A stretch of DNA of 64,000 bases from Vicia villosa (Eukaryota > Streptophyta > Magnoliopsida > Fabales > Fabaceae), in NCBI RefSeq assembly GCF_029867415.1, contig NC_081182.1:42395462-42459461 (forward strand), read 5' to 3'. A program made the translations under genes and the position numbers. Under the pieces are notes generated by a model. It was not told the DNA's origin and did not search any database. It saw only the letters and a list, made by a program, of their open reading frames with translations. This document shows positions 43,539 to 56,100 of this stretch, piece by piece (the stretch's first letter is position 1; every line of letters begins with the position of its first letter).

Positions 43539-44766
43539 TTTTTTGAATAAAAGAGGGGTTACCTTAAAAGTTTAGGATCACATAAATGTTTTCTATTGTT
43601 TGCTTTGCTTGCTTTATTTTTCAGGGATGTTTTGGGAATTAAATGAAGGACGAATCCTACACCCGAATTCAAGTACACCTAAGATAGGAAGTGGCATAAT
43701 CATGGCGACCTCCTTCATGTATGTGGAGGATTGGTCAATATGAGAGTTCACGCTTAAGTTAGGCCTCTATGGGTGTTCGCATGCCTCTTTTGCATGAGAG
43801 AGGTTCGTGTGGTAATCTGTAGGTGAGTCGGAGCTTAAGGACCTTTAGTTACCTTTAACCCATCCTGACTTTTAGGAACGTAGTGGGGGGACTACTCTTG
43901 ATGTATGTTAAGGGCATAGTCGCTACCCGATACTACAACTCAGATAGGTTCTTTCTCAAAGTATCATTGCGTGGTATGCATGTACCATGTTCGAGGGTGC
44001 TTTATCGGGGCTGACAATTCTGAGTAACTTGGTAGAACCCGTTGCTGATATCATCCTTATCCTTAGAAGTACCTTTGGGGAAGGGTAGTTACCTAGTCAA
44101 ACTCCATGCAAGCCTTTCGACCTAAGGACACTTGTGTGACTTGCTTGTGTTTGTTATCTAACCCTCCGATTTCCTTGCAGGTTTTGCTTGTAGGACATTT
44201 CGTCCTTATTACCTTATGCTTTACTTGATGCATTACATGTGCATGACATCATGACATCATAACATATCATGTTAACTAACCCTTACAAGGATCTTAGGAA
44301 TTTAGGGCACACAGTTTTAGGTGCTCTTATCAAGGACGGAATTCCTATCTAGGGGCAAGAGGATTTACTTTCCTCTGGCCATTTGTCTGCCAAATCAAAG
44401 ACACCGTACCCATCAAGGGGCAAGAGGATTTATTTTACTCTGGCCGTATGCCTTCCAGTTTAAAGACATCATACCTATCAAGGGGCAAGAGGGTTTATTT
44501 TCCCCTAGCCATGTACTTTCAAATTCAGACGTATCCCGAATCAGAGGCGATGACCCACTCGATATGGTGAGCTTGATTCTTAAAGAAGGACGCTTAAAGA
44601 CGAAAGCCAAGGTTCCGCAGACGACGTTGTGACTGATTAAATGTCTAAATGTTGCTAACTAAATTCCTAACGATCCTTGAAAACATTGCATCTGCATTCA
44701 TAACATCGCATAACAGGTTTCCAACGATGGGTTTCTCATCCTTCCTTGCTGTTTATTTCAGCACAA
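43539..44766 (+). other. Ogre leader region before gag
   Basis: 1.2 kb without a long frame. A three-fold 'caaggggcaagaggatttattttactctggcc' repeat (about 44,330-44,515, period about 76-80 bp) is present. Autonomous Ogre elements carry an extra ORF here; none is open in this copy. Confidence 0.6.
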
Positions 44767-46134
44767 ATGGATCTCGAGCAATCAGTCAAAGACCTCCAAG
44801 CTCAAAACACTGAGTTCCAAGCCTTGATTCTGAATTTGTCCAAGGGGCAAGAAGAAATGAAAGCCATGCTGACTAAAAAGAAGAAGAAGAAGAAGGGTAA
44901 GAAGACTCTGGTGAAAAAGCTTAGACCGATCTTGCAACTCAGGGATGCCGAAGCCTCTGAAGACAGTGACGAGGATGAGCAAGATGATGATGCTAGTATC
45001 AAAACTGATGCAAAAAGTAACCATGATTCTGACAAGCCTTCCGAAGAAGAAGAAGATTATTACCATGAGAACGAACATCCTGATGACAAATACAAGGAGT
45101 TGGAGGAACGTATGAAAGCCATGGAAATTCAGAAAATACCTGGACTGGATTTTGAAGAGCTGGGACTCATTCCTGGGGTCGTTATTCCTCCAAAATTCAA
45201 AACCCCCGCCTTTGCTAAGTATGATGGAGTCTCCTGTCCCAAGATGCACTTGAGGTCTTATGTAAGGAAGATTCAGCCTCACACTGCTGATAAGAGGCTC
45301 TGGATCCATTTCTTTCAAGAAAACTTATCTGGAACTCAACTCGAATGGTACTATCAACTGGAGGGTACTAGCATCTGTACTTGGGAAGATTTGGTTGTTG
45401 CTTTCTACAAGCAATACCAATATAATTCCGATCTCGCACCAACTCGCATGCAACTACAAAGCATGTCTATGGGACCTAAGGAAAGTTTCAAGGAGTATGC
45501 GCAAAAGTGGAGAGATCTAGCTGGAAGAGTCCAACCTTCCTTGACGGATAGGGAGTTGGTGGACATGTTCATGGGCACGCTAACTGGGCCATTCTATAGT
45601 CACTTGCTGGGTAGTTCCTCGTCTGGGTTTACTGATCTTATCTTGACTGGGGAACGTATCGAGAATGGCATCCGAAGTGGTAAGATTCAAGCTGCTACAT
45701 CCTCAGGTGTTACAAAGAAGCATTTCAATGGGAAGTCAGATTCCAATGAGGCGTATGGTTAGAAAAGGAGTAACCATGACCAATCTGTTGGGGCAGTTCT
45801 GATCTCCACACCGGCACCTCAAAAAAGTCGTCAAAACAAGCAAGACATGCCTAGGCGTCAGTTCACAAAGATCAATATGTCATTGGCTCAAGCATTACAA
45901 CACCTATTGAAGTCAGAATTGATCACTTTAAAGGATCCCCCTAAGAATCCTAGTACTTCTTCTCGTAGCTATAATCCCAATGTGAGGTGTGCATATCATT
46001 CTGATAGTCCTGGTCACGATACGAATAGCTGCTGGACATTGAGAAACAAGATTCAAGATATGATCGATGCTGGGGAAATTGAATTTGATCCTCCTGAGAC
46101 TCCTAACGTAACTGCTAATGCTGTGGATGGCTAG
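44767..46134 (+). pseudogene. gag: Ogre gag, interrupted by one stop codon
   Basis: Start at ATG 44,767 (MDLEQSVKDLQAQNTEFQAL, coiled-coil-like), then a poly-lysine and an acidic stretch (EDSDEDEQDDD). The retrotransposon gag core follows (FAKYDGVSCPKMHLRSYVRK, LWIHFFQENLSGTQLEWYYQ, TWEDLVVAFYKQYQYN, FKEYAQKWRDLAGRVQPSL, LTDRELVDMFMGTL, about residues 145-290). A TAG at 45,760-45,762 stops the frame, but the same frame continues without shift to 46,134. The continuation includes the nucleocapsid-like CAYHSDSPGHDTNSCWTLRN motif. The stop could come from CAG (Gln) by one transition. The frame ends with NVTANAVDG; no protease follows. Confidence 0.85.
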
Positions 46135-47575
46135 AAGGAGGGACTTTCAGATCATTAGTTTTACTTTCATTTGCAAATTTCTTTTCTTTTCGTTTAAACA
46201 TTCGACTTATGATAGACATTATCTGTTTTAATAATCATCATCAGTGCATTGCATATGTTTGTCTTGAATAAATTATTTCTCTATCACTCACTTTTAAATT
46301 GCGTATTTACTTTGCATATGTTTTGTGATATCCTACTCTTGCTATAGCTGTATGCCTTTTGAGGGAGGATGAAGAAAACAATACCGCAACCTCATACAGT
46401 ATGCTTTTGAACAGACTATGCTGACGATGTACAGACATTGTTTCAATTCCTAAACAGTGGAGATATAAGGATGTTAATCCCTAGTCAACCCCTTTGAGCC
46501 TAAGGTGTAGGAGTTTTTCTTTCTTGAACAATTTAAAACCTTTAATCATAACCTGATGCAGGGTAGTTACTCAGTTAACTCAATTACACTAACTGTTGTC
46601 TATACAACAATGATGGGTTTCCGCAACCATTAAGTCAGGCAGTCAATATCCACCAAAAAGAAAAGCTGTTAAGTCAAAACCTATGAAGGAGACTTATCAC
46701 AAATCAAAACATCCCGCTGACTGTAATCTCAAAATAAACAGTTCAGGCAAAAGTTAGGGATAACAAAATCAAAGTTAAAAAGGAGGTTGCTAAAAAAATT
46801 TCCTCGACAAAAGAAAACATTTCAAAAGAGGTCACTACAAACCCTCGACGAAAAGAAAGTATTACAAAAAAAGGATGACTGCCTGTCCAAATAAACTTCC
46901 GGTGCTTCAACCGTCATCGAATGTCAGTGTCGCAACTTCAAAGCTCTGCTAGGACTTAAACGCAAAGTTAACTGAGCATAGGATCGAAGAACATCACGAA
47001 GATTGGGATGGGTACAAATAAACTTTGAGCCTTTATCCTTTATTTCTTAAACCGTGAACCAAGCCACGTTACAACCCTTGAAAGTCCTAACTGAAGCATG
47101 GTTAGTTCGAAAGCATACTGTCACCAAAAAGGTATCCTGACTCTTTAAGGTTTACAAAAAATGCGGAGTTGATATTTCGTTTTAAGAAAAAAACATCACG
47201 TCTTTACAAACATCACGTTTTTATAAATATCATGCTTTTACGTCTCCAGTTTTAATGTTTTTCAACAAACTCAAGACAGACATATGCATTGCATCTCATG
47301 AATACATTATTAAACATATCCTGCTATATAATTTCAAATGTTAGCATCAGAAAGAATCTGCACAGGGTACAACTAATGACTAAAAGTTATCCCGACAGAC
47401 AAAACCACTTCAGAAGCAATGTCTCTTATGTATACAAGGGGCATGACATAGTTTATCTAGTCGATCTGGGGCAATCAAGCCAAGATTCCAAGAATCTCTC
47501 AAAGGTGCCAAAATAATCGGGAGCATGCATCCAAGTATATCTGAAGCTACTTCCCAATCAACATGGGACATTGTT
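46135..47575 (+). mobile_element. Ogre-related non-coding internal region
   Basis: A-rich text with 'caaaagaaaacatttcaaaagaggt'-like repeats and no pol domain. Its character resembles the 3' untranslated region of Ogre elements, suggesting that this copy lost (or never had) pro-RT-RNase H-INT. No 3' LTR follows. Confidence 0.45.
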
Positions 47576-47990
47576 ACTGGTTGACGCTACTAGCCGTAGG
47601 CGGGTGATCTTGTTGATAGTGTGTTAAGGTTACATGGAGTGCAATGCTCTTTGAGTAGTGGAAAATGTGTATGACTTAGAGCCTGTTTTTTCCTTTTTAG
47701 TGATAATGTATTTATAGGAGTTCCCAACACCTAGGAATTTCACATCCTTGACGTGGTCTTAACCTCTTCGCTCTCATTAGGGGAGATTATTAACCGCCTA
47801 TCTTCTAGAAATCAGTGGACACTCTTTCTTCCTTGACTCCCACGTTCGAGAAACCCCTTGGACAAAGCCCTTAGATCCATCTAGGCGGCCCAGTTATTGG
47901 ACGAGAGTGCCTTAGTCTAGGATTTTAATGGGCGAAGTGTTTAAAAACTACTTTTTCCTCTTCGAAAAAAATACCTCTTTACAAATGTAA
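47576..47990 (-). repeat. Probable LTR fragment (minus strand)
   Basis: On the minus strand there is a TATA-like TATAAATACATT (about 47,721-47,710) and GC-richer text than the surroundings (47,750-47,940). No partner LTR is present, so it is a truncated piece of an unassigned element. Confidence 0.3.
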
Positions 47991-49100
47991 CATTTGTTTG
48001 ATTATTTTTCACTACTATACTTTTATTTATTAACTTTCACATCAATTACTATTTAATTACAATAAATAATACTAATTATTTAAATTAATAAATTTAATTA
48101 TCTTAAAAAAATTATATATAACTTAAATAAAACACTTACTAGAATCATAAATATATTTTCTCCTATTATATTTATAAAAAAAAGTAATTTTTAAATACAT
48201 TGACAAGACAATATGTCCCATCCATATATTTTTCAGATATCTTAAGTATTCAATATATTTGAAAAGTTATTTAAAAAAATAGAATCACAGCAAAATTTAT
48301 TTAGAGATGGAGTATAAAACTCAATTTTAGTTATTGTTTAAGTTAAAAGTCCTCCCTAGTCTTAAATGATGGGTAACTTCCTAATATGACATTTTCTCCT
48401 TAATACTAATACATTTTTTTCAACGAAAAGTTATGAATTTGATGAAAAGTGTGGTGATAGATCTAGAAGGTGATTTATCATCATTTAAAAACTAGATTAA
48501 TGGAGTAGTCTAAGCCTTAGCATCAGGATCCTCCCTTTGCTTCAAAACATGAAATTCAAATAAGTAGGTATGCATGCACTAAGTTGTGATTGGGATCCTT
48601 CGATTAAGGTTGCCATGTGCCTTTCAATTTAAATATTTATTTATATTTGAGGGGGAAATGACTTACTAAAATGAAAAAGTAAAAAAAAAAAAAAACTATT
48701 TTATGGTGATTGGTATAGATCTACTTTCCAATTTTATTTTGAATTTAGTATCAGTGGTAAATGAATAGTGTACAAAAACTAGATGCGATAATATAATATA
48801 TAATAAACTACTAATATTGTCTTTCACTTATAAATTATTTTCAATTAATTCACTTAACTTCAACTAAAAGTTGACACGTGTCAATTTGCTATTTGATATT
48901 TTGTAACTTTTATTTTCCCCCTTCTCACTCTTTTCATTCATCATCTTATTATTTTAAATTAAATTTATTTTTATTTTTTATTTTTTTTCTTTTTTATTTA
49001 ATTATTTTATCTTTTATATACTTCTTATAATTACTAATTTATTTTTATTTTTCAAATCTATCAACAATGTAAAATGTAAATGAATGTATCTTACTGTGAA
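47991..49100. other. AT-rich spacer
   Basis: Very AT-rich with no frame or clear repeat structure. A short 'ggatcc' bounded segment (48,525-48,600) was inspected without result. Confidence 0.4.
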
Positions 49101-49125
49101 GTATTGTGTGGGACAGGAGTGAACT

Positions 49126-49860
49126 ATGTTTTGGGCTACGGGTTGTAGTCTTCTGTGGATGTGGCGTAATAAAGAGGAGCACATTGATGGATATATGCGA
49201 CCGTTTGATTCGGGTTTGTATGTTGGAAATCAAGTTTTGGATTATACGAAGGCGATTACAGTGAATAAGGTGGTTATGGAGCGAGCAAGAATGGTGCAAC
49301 GAATTGCATGGAGTCCTCCGAAAAGGGGGTGGATTAAGTTGAATGCAGATGGAGCTTGTAAGAATGGCGGGAATTTTAGTTGTGGGGGAGTTGCTCGGAA
49401 TGATAAAGGTGAAATGATTTATGGCTTTGCAAAGTGGCTGGGGAGTTGTAATGCTTTTATGGCAGAGCTTTGGGGTTTATACGAAGGCGTTAAATTGCTC
49501 CATACTCTGGGCATCTTAAAAGTGGAAGTAAATGTTGATTCCACCACGGTGCTCAAAGCTATTGAGAGAAGGTGCTCTAGTATGATAGAGAGTTTATCGA
49601 TTATTAATCGCATTTGCATCCTTCTAGATAATTTGGAAGAAGTGGTTATCTCTCATTTTTACAAGGAGGCGAATAAATGTGCGGATGTGCTTGCCAGTGT
49701 GGGGTGTGGAATTGGTCATGACATGATTCTTTTTTATATAGCGCTATATTGCATCGTGAGATTGATTCAGGAGGATGCCAATGATGCAACGTCTACTAGG
49801 CTCGTTACCGGTTTGTCTTCGGGCTTAGGCCCTCATTGTAAAAAAAAAATTAATCATTAA
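49126..49860 (+). CDS. LINE-derived RNase H domain, open frame of 244 aa (5'-truncated LINE)
   Basis: The C-terminal part of a plant LINE ORF2 kept in one open frame. The N-terminus FWATGCSLLWMWRNKEEHID matches the linker between zf-RVT and RNase H. The RNase H fold then shows its acidic residues: KLNADGACKNGG (Asp about residue 73), MAELWGLYEG (Glu), VNVDSTTV (Asp) and KEANKCADVLASVG (Asp, terminal). Nothing upstream encodes RT, so the insertion is 5'-truncated. The 3' end has TTAGGCCCTC and an A10 run (49,839-49,849), as expected for target-primed insertion. Domesticated RVT_3/RNase H proteins exist in plants, but a young truncated LINE is the simpler reading. Confidence 0.75.
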   Translation: MFWATGCSLLWMWRNKEEHIDGYMRPFDSGLYVGNQVLDYTKAITVNKVVMERARMVQRIAWSPPKRGWIKLNADGACKNGGNFSCGGVARNDKGEMIYGFAKWLGSCNAFMAELWGLYEGVKLLHTLGILKVEVNVDSTTVLKAIERRCSSMIESLSIINRICILLDNLEEVVISHFYKEANKCADVLASVGCGIGHDMILFYIALYCIVRLIQEDANDATSTRLVTGLSSGLGPHCKKKINH

Positions 49861-51889
49861 AAATATATGAAGTAGAAAAATAAAGCAACAGGACACGAAT
49901 AAATAGAAACAAATATTTTACACTTTTTATAATTATTAATTTATTTTTGTTTTTTAGATATATCAACCATGAAAACAAAGAAAAAAACTCATAAAAATAT
50001 AGGAAAAAAAATACAAACAAATAAAGAAACAAAATTTTATTATTTTCACTTTATTTGTAAATAAAAAATTATTCAAACATAAATTATTTTATTTTCAATT
50101 CACTTTTAATAATCAAATTTTACATATTAATTATTTTCTTTTCTCAGATAACCAAGCACATGCTTAATCATTTTTGTCAAATCCAAAATTCTTGATTTCT
50201 TTTCTAAAAGTCATCAATAACCAAAAGAGAAACCAGACAAATTAGCACAAACTACTTTGGTTCTTCCTTAAAAAAGAAAATATTAGACCAATTTCTCAGT
50301 GACTAAATGGTGATAAAAACCGCAATGAGCGGGACAATAACGAAAGGTAAGGCAGAATGACCTAACAATGACCTGAATAACACATGCTCACGCAAAACTA
50401 GCACAACATAGAAAAAGCATGAGATTCAAGGCCAAGTATCACACCACACATTAAAATGAAAGCAACACTAATTAAAAATTCCACTCTAGCCCATTGATTT
50501 AACATGCATTTATCTTCTGGTAGACTATCATTTTTCTCCATTACTAAACTTAGTAGTAATGTATAACAAGTAATCAATAATAAACGACAATTTGCTTTTA
50601 AAATAAATAAATTTTTTCATACACATGAAATTAATTTGGGTACGGTAAGTAAATTATATTAAAATTTTAATTTAATTTAAAATAAAATAAAATAAAAATG
50701 TGACGACAATAAAATCATAGTGTTTAATTGATTGAGAGTATCAATATTCAATTAAATTTGAAGGTAGCGTGATGGTCACCTTAAAAAAATTAATGTTCAT
50801 AATAATACACGTTTGTCAATTTTTTTAGTTTTTATTAAATTTTAATTTTAAAATAATAAAATAAAAGATACATAAAACTAATTGGTATATTTAAAATAAA
50901 AAATATATATTTAAAATAAAATATTATATTAAGAAAGAGAAGCTATAGATTTAAAGTAAAAACTAAAAATGGTATATTTAAAAGAAAAAAAATTACCTGA
51001 AAATTATGTTTTCCTTTTATAGATTATTATTTAGTTTTAATCGTTAAGAAATTGTTCTTTTAATTTTTTTTTTTAATTAATCTTATTTTTAGGTGATCTA
51101 ATAGATTAACAGACTAAATTTTATATTCTTAATATTCTTAAAAGAGCAATAAATTAAAATATCACATATTCAAATTGACGTTCTTTTAATTGAATCTTTT
51201 CGACTACTAACTAAACTGATTTAATATAAGATTATATGTGATCTTTTATTTTTTGGTTATATGATTTATTTACTAAATCTATAAAATAATCTTTATTCTT
51301 TAATAAAGATGGAAGAAGTATTAATTAAAAATAAATAAATCATTTTTATAAACAAGTTAATGATAGCTAAATAAGATTAAAATATAATTTTTATAAAAAA
51401 CAATTAATATTTTGAGAGAGTTCAGAAATTTCTCCATAGTAATATTGTATCTTCTATATTTATAAATATAACTTTTAAAAATATTTATTTTATCATATAT
51501 AAAGAAATAGAAATTTTTTATCCTTTTATCTTTTATTTATTTATTTATAAATTTGATTAAAATAGTTAATTAAAAAGAAATTGAAAACTATAAAAATAAA
51601 ATAAATCAAACACATCTAAATTTCTCTAAACGGTACTATTTGGTTTTCATCTTAATATATGCGAACTTTTAGTTATATAGTTTATCATTCAATGGATCTA
51701 TAAAATAAATTTTCTTTCTATAATAGATAGAGGAAAAGAAGTACAGTATTAATTATTTAAATGATGTACATGAATTAAAAAAAATCACTTCCATAAATGA
51801 GTTAATTATAGCTAATTAAGATTAAGAAGCAGGCTAAAGCATGATGAAGTTGACTAATAATATTCTTTAATGAGATACCGTTTACTCTC
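49861..51889. other. AT-rich intergenic region upstream of the URGT gene
   Basis: About 2 kb, mostly poly(A)/(T)-rich, with no gene or boundary-defined element. The last few hundred bases must include the URGT promoter; no clear TATA box stands out. Confidence 0.4.
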
Positions 51890-52095
51890 TTCTACTTTCT
51901 CCGCAACTCACATTTCTTCGATCTCTGAATCTGGACGTTACACAACCACCCTTTAAAACCCCCCCAATTTCACCGCAACTGAATCTCAAACTAAACTGAA
52001 AGAACGAATCGAGTTCTCTCTCTAACCGAAAACGACGTCGCTTTTCAAATTCTCGTCAACGCGCTCATCTCGTTCAGTTCCTTCGTGCATCACAG
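51890..52095 (+). promoter_or_regulatory. 5'UTR exon of the URGT gene (start approximate)
   Basis: A pyrimidine-rich, GC-richer block (CTCTTCTACTTTCTCCGC, CGAGTTCTCTCTCTAACCG, AACGACGTCGC with an ACGT core) ends at ATCACAG, followed by a GTTTGT donor at 52,096. The intron runs to the GTGCAG acceptor at 53,098 (1,003 bp). The remaining 44-nt leader in exon 2 has no upstream ATG. The transcription start is estimated from composition only. Confidence 0.55.
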
Positions 52096-53142
52096 GTTTG
52101 TTTTTCCGATTCGTCAAAGTTTTTTCGTGAATTTGTTTATGGTTTTGTGTATGATGATTGATAAGCTAGATTTGTTTGGATTAGGGATTTGTAGTGGTTT
52201 TGTTAATTCTAGTGGCGTAGTGGTTGAATAAGGATCGTGGATCTGTGATTTGGATTGTGTTACTTTTTTGTCAAGTTATTTGTTAAGCTTTTGGAATTGT
52301 TGTAGCTTCGAGATTTTGGTTAATTTGAAGTTCAAATCTGTTGTAATTTGCTTTGTATCATTTTATGATCGGAAGGAGTAATGGATCTGATGAGGATGTT
52401 CTATTCGGAGTTCATTTCGTTGATTATAATAGGCTTTTCTTGATTGGATTTTGACTGTAGTTAAAAGAGATTCGATGTTTATTTTTTAGGGGATTGTTTG
52501 GTTGTGTTGTGACAAAGATTGATTCTATAAAATTGATTCTTACTGAAAATGAGTTGAAGAAAAGTGATAGTTGGATACTAAATTCTAAGGCCAAAAGGTG
52601 CATATTGTAGCTTCAAGTTAGAATCAATTCTTGAAGCAAAAAAATTCTACATGAGGAGGACATTGAAACATGTCAAAATTAATTCTATATACCTCTAGAA
52701 TCAATTTTGGCTCTTCCAAAAGTGAAATCAAATATACAATTAGTTGTTAGCCTCAATGTTCATTTATCCATTCTTTTAATGTTGCCTATTTTAGGATTTC
52801 TGATAGAAAAAAGTGAAGGAGTCTCTGATAAGAAATTTATATTCAACTGTTTCTACCTTTTTTATATACAGATAATATAATGATGATTCTGCTCTAATGC
52901 AATTGTAATCCCTTTGAGTGGAGATATTAGTAAGAGTTGAAAAGATGCTATATTTGTTGTTGTGTTCCTTTGTTCATAATTTTCTTGTATATGGATATAA
53001 ATTGATTTGGTCCAATTGGTTATGGTAGCTTATGTGCTTCTTTTGATGATTTATTTTCCATACAGATAAAGCCGTGCGGTTTTGTACTTGTGGTGCAGGC
53101 CAGTGAAAAATCCAGTTTCTATATTGGAAATTCTAGTTCAAT

Positions 53143-56100
53143 ATGTCATCTGCAAGCAAGGGTGATAGGAAGGCTTCCCTTGATGCAGCATCATGGTTGT
53201 TTAACGTGGTCACATCTGTGGCAATAATCCTTGTGAATAAAGCCCTAATGGCCACTTATGGGTTTAGTTTTGGTATGGCCCTTTCATAACTTTTCCCATT
53301 TTTTTACCCTCTTTTGGATCTTTCGTTGGTCATTCGAATAATTTAAAAGTTTTTTGTTTTATTATCCATGTATTGTTTGAATATAAACTACTTCTTGTGT
53401 GCTTTCCTTTTTGGTATGATACATGCACCTACATGTTTTGTGTGTGGATGAAAAGGGAGAAAGTTTTTTAGTATAGTATACTCAATGTTTTTTGCATACT
53501 ATTTCACTCTGCAAATAGTCCGATTGTACAACTTTTTTAACTTGACTATGATTACCCTTGAGATATTGATTCTGATCTACTTACTCCATAATGGCCTGAT
53601 GGACTAAAAGTTTGATATGCATTATGGAATAGAAAATATCGTAAAGGTTGGTATTTGATACTATGGTTGCTGGAAATCTATTATATATGCTTTCAATAGT
53701 ATACTCCTCAATTTAATTTCATTCTAATATGTTGTTGATTGTATTTTATCTGGCTGTTATTGATGGTGCTCAATATAAACAAAAGATTTGAAAAATGCAT
53801 CTATTATTCTTTGTAGTTGTTGAATTGGCCAATAAGGAAAGTTAGCATTGATTATGCTTGTAATTTATAAGCAATACTATATTTAGTAAAAAAGAGTCAT
53901 AGAAGGAATATCTGAGCTGAGTGTATGCTTTCTGCTCACATTCCAATGTTGTACAACACTCACTTTGTATTTGTGATGTTCAATCCAAAAAACTGAGCAA
54001 AATGTGCAATTTTTTTTACCAATCCAAAAAATTGGTTGTGCAATCTGAGATAGGCATGCAGAGATTCCACTAGGTTAGCTTTTTGAAAGAGTTGTGATTT
54101 TTGGTTTTGACATTGACTAAGGAAGTATTACCATTTAATTTATATGTCCACAGCTAATGCTGTTTTAAAGTACTGAGAATAGCATTGGATGATCAGTTAA
54201 AAATCTCTTCCATAATTACCCAACCAAAGAATAATGCAGTTGATGGTTTCTTCTAATGTTAACTTGTAAATTTGTAATTCTACGAATTGCTTCTGAACCA
54301 CAACGCTAGACTCCTGACATTCAAAATCATATGATGTTATTATGCAGCCACAACTTTAACTGGCTTGCATTTTGCCACTACAACCTTGTTGACGATCATT
54401 CTTAAATCGCTGGGATATATCCAGACCTCTCATCTTCCAAAATCTGATATCATCAAGTTTGTCTTATTTGCAAATTGCTCCATTGTTGGCATGAATGTGA
54501 GTTTAATGTGGAACTCTGTCGGTTTCTATCAGGTAAAATTTGGGCTTTTGGTTGAGTATCAAATTTTAAACTGTGAAAAGATAAGCATTTATAATAGTTC
54601 TTCCCGTTGAAATGAAATTGTCAGATTGCTAAGCTGACTATGATTCCAGTATCGTGTCTACTGGAAGTTGTCTTGGACAATGTGCGATATTCAAGGGACA
54701 CAAAGCTTAGTATTATCTTGGTTTTGGCTGGTGTTGCGGTCTGTACTGTCACCGATGTCAGCGTCAATACGAAGGGTTTCATAGCTGCCGTCATTGCAGT
54801 TTGTAGCACAGCACTGCAGCAGTATGTAAGTAACACACTGACACTATTTCAAACTTGAATCTTAGTTGGGAGATAGAAACCGATCAATTTGATTTCCATG
54901 TCACCAAGTCGTTTCAAGATTGGTATATTCATTTTTAGGTTCATGATGCTTGAAAGAATTAATAATACAAGAAGAATGAATCATCTTGTTATAGGTTTAA
55001 AAATGATAAACTGGAAAGCCTGCAACAAATTTTCCTTGTTTTTCTGCATTTATATAAAAAGCAGTCTTTGACAAGTGATCATTATATTTCTAGCTCCTCC
55101 TCTTTTGTCCAGGTTTATCATGATCTAGGTTTCGTTGGGCTAATATTTGGTTACATTTGTGCAGTATGTGCATTTTCTTCAGAGGAAATATTCTATTGGG
55201 TCATTTAACTTGTTGGGACACACTGCACCAGCACAGGCAGCAAGTTTACTGCTAGTAGGCCCCTTTATGGACTATTGGTTAACAAACAAACGAGTTGATG
55301 CATATGATTATGGCTTGACATCCACTGTAAGTTTCTCTATTTCTTTCAATATTCAGTTATGAGGAAGGGATAAGGATACTTGTAAAGTTTATTTATGGGC
55401 CTCTTTATAAGTTTATCAAAATAATTGCTTTCTTTTAATTTATTTTTTATGCTTGTGTATTAGAATTAGAAGGTGTTAACTAGAAAAAGAGTCTGTAAAT
55501 AACATTTAAAGTAGAAGGTGTTAAAATCCACCTTTTAAGTCTCTTTTTCTTGTTAATAAAAGGCCATTTAAGTCTCATTTTGGGGAGATTCATTCTTCAC
55601 GAGTGTATTCTTTACGGCTGAAAGTATTTTCATTTTTTTTGGTCAAGTAGCCTAGTAGCTGGAATTCACCCTTTATGGGATGTCGCGGGTTCGAATCCAT
55701 GTCGTAGGTTCGAACCCATGTCGTAGGTTCGAACCCATGGCGTAGGTTCGAACCGGCGCCCCTGCATCTGATGTCCCTTCACAACTACCAACTGAGGTGG
55801 CTTAACGGGACTACGGTTGGAAGTATCTTCGTCCAGAATATTTAGAGTAAAGACAGAAACCATGAAAAGTGGATAGAATTATTTCTGAATTTTTTATAAA
55901 TTTGTACCGCATGGGGACATTAGTTGAAACATTACATTCACTTGGAAGCCCAGTGTTAAGTACTTTGCATTCTTATATGAACTGCCTAGCCTCGAAAAAG
56001 CTTACAATTTATGAGCAACGTTCTATTAAGAAGTTAAGATCTATGATGTTTGGTTATCATGCACAAATCTAGAGGAGAAAAAGATCTTTCTAAAATTACA

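Noticed and set aside
52500..52740. Possible MITE in the URGT 5'UTR intron ('agaatcaattct' words and 'tgtttggttgtg')
   Set aside because: It resembles a common legume repeat, but I could not define two inverted ends or a target duplication.
54365..54858. Frames that extend past the splice donors in URGT exons 3-4
   Set aside because: They are exon-plus-intron readings; the GT-AG splice model gives one continuous 335-aa protein.
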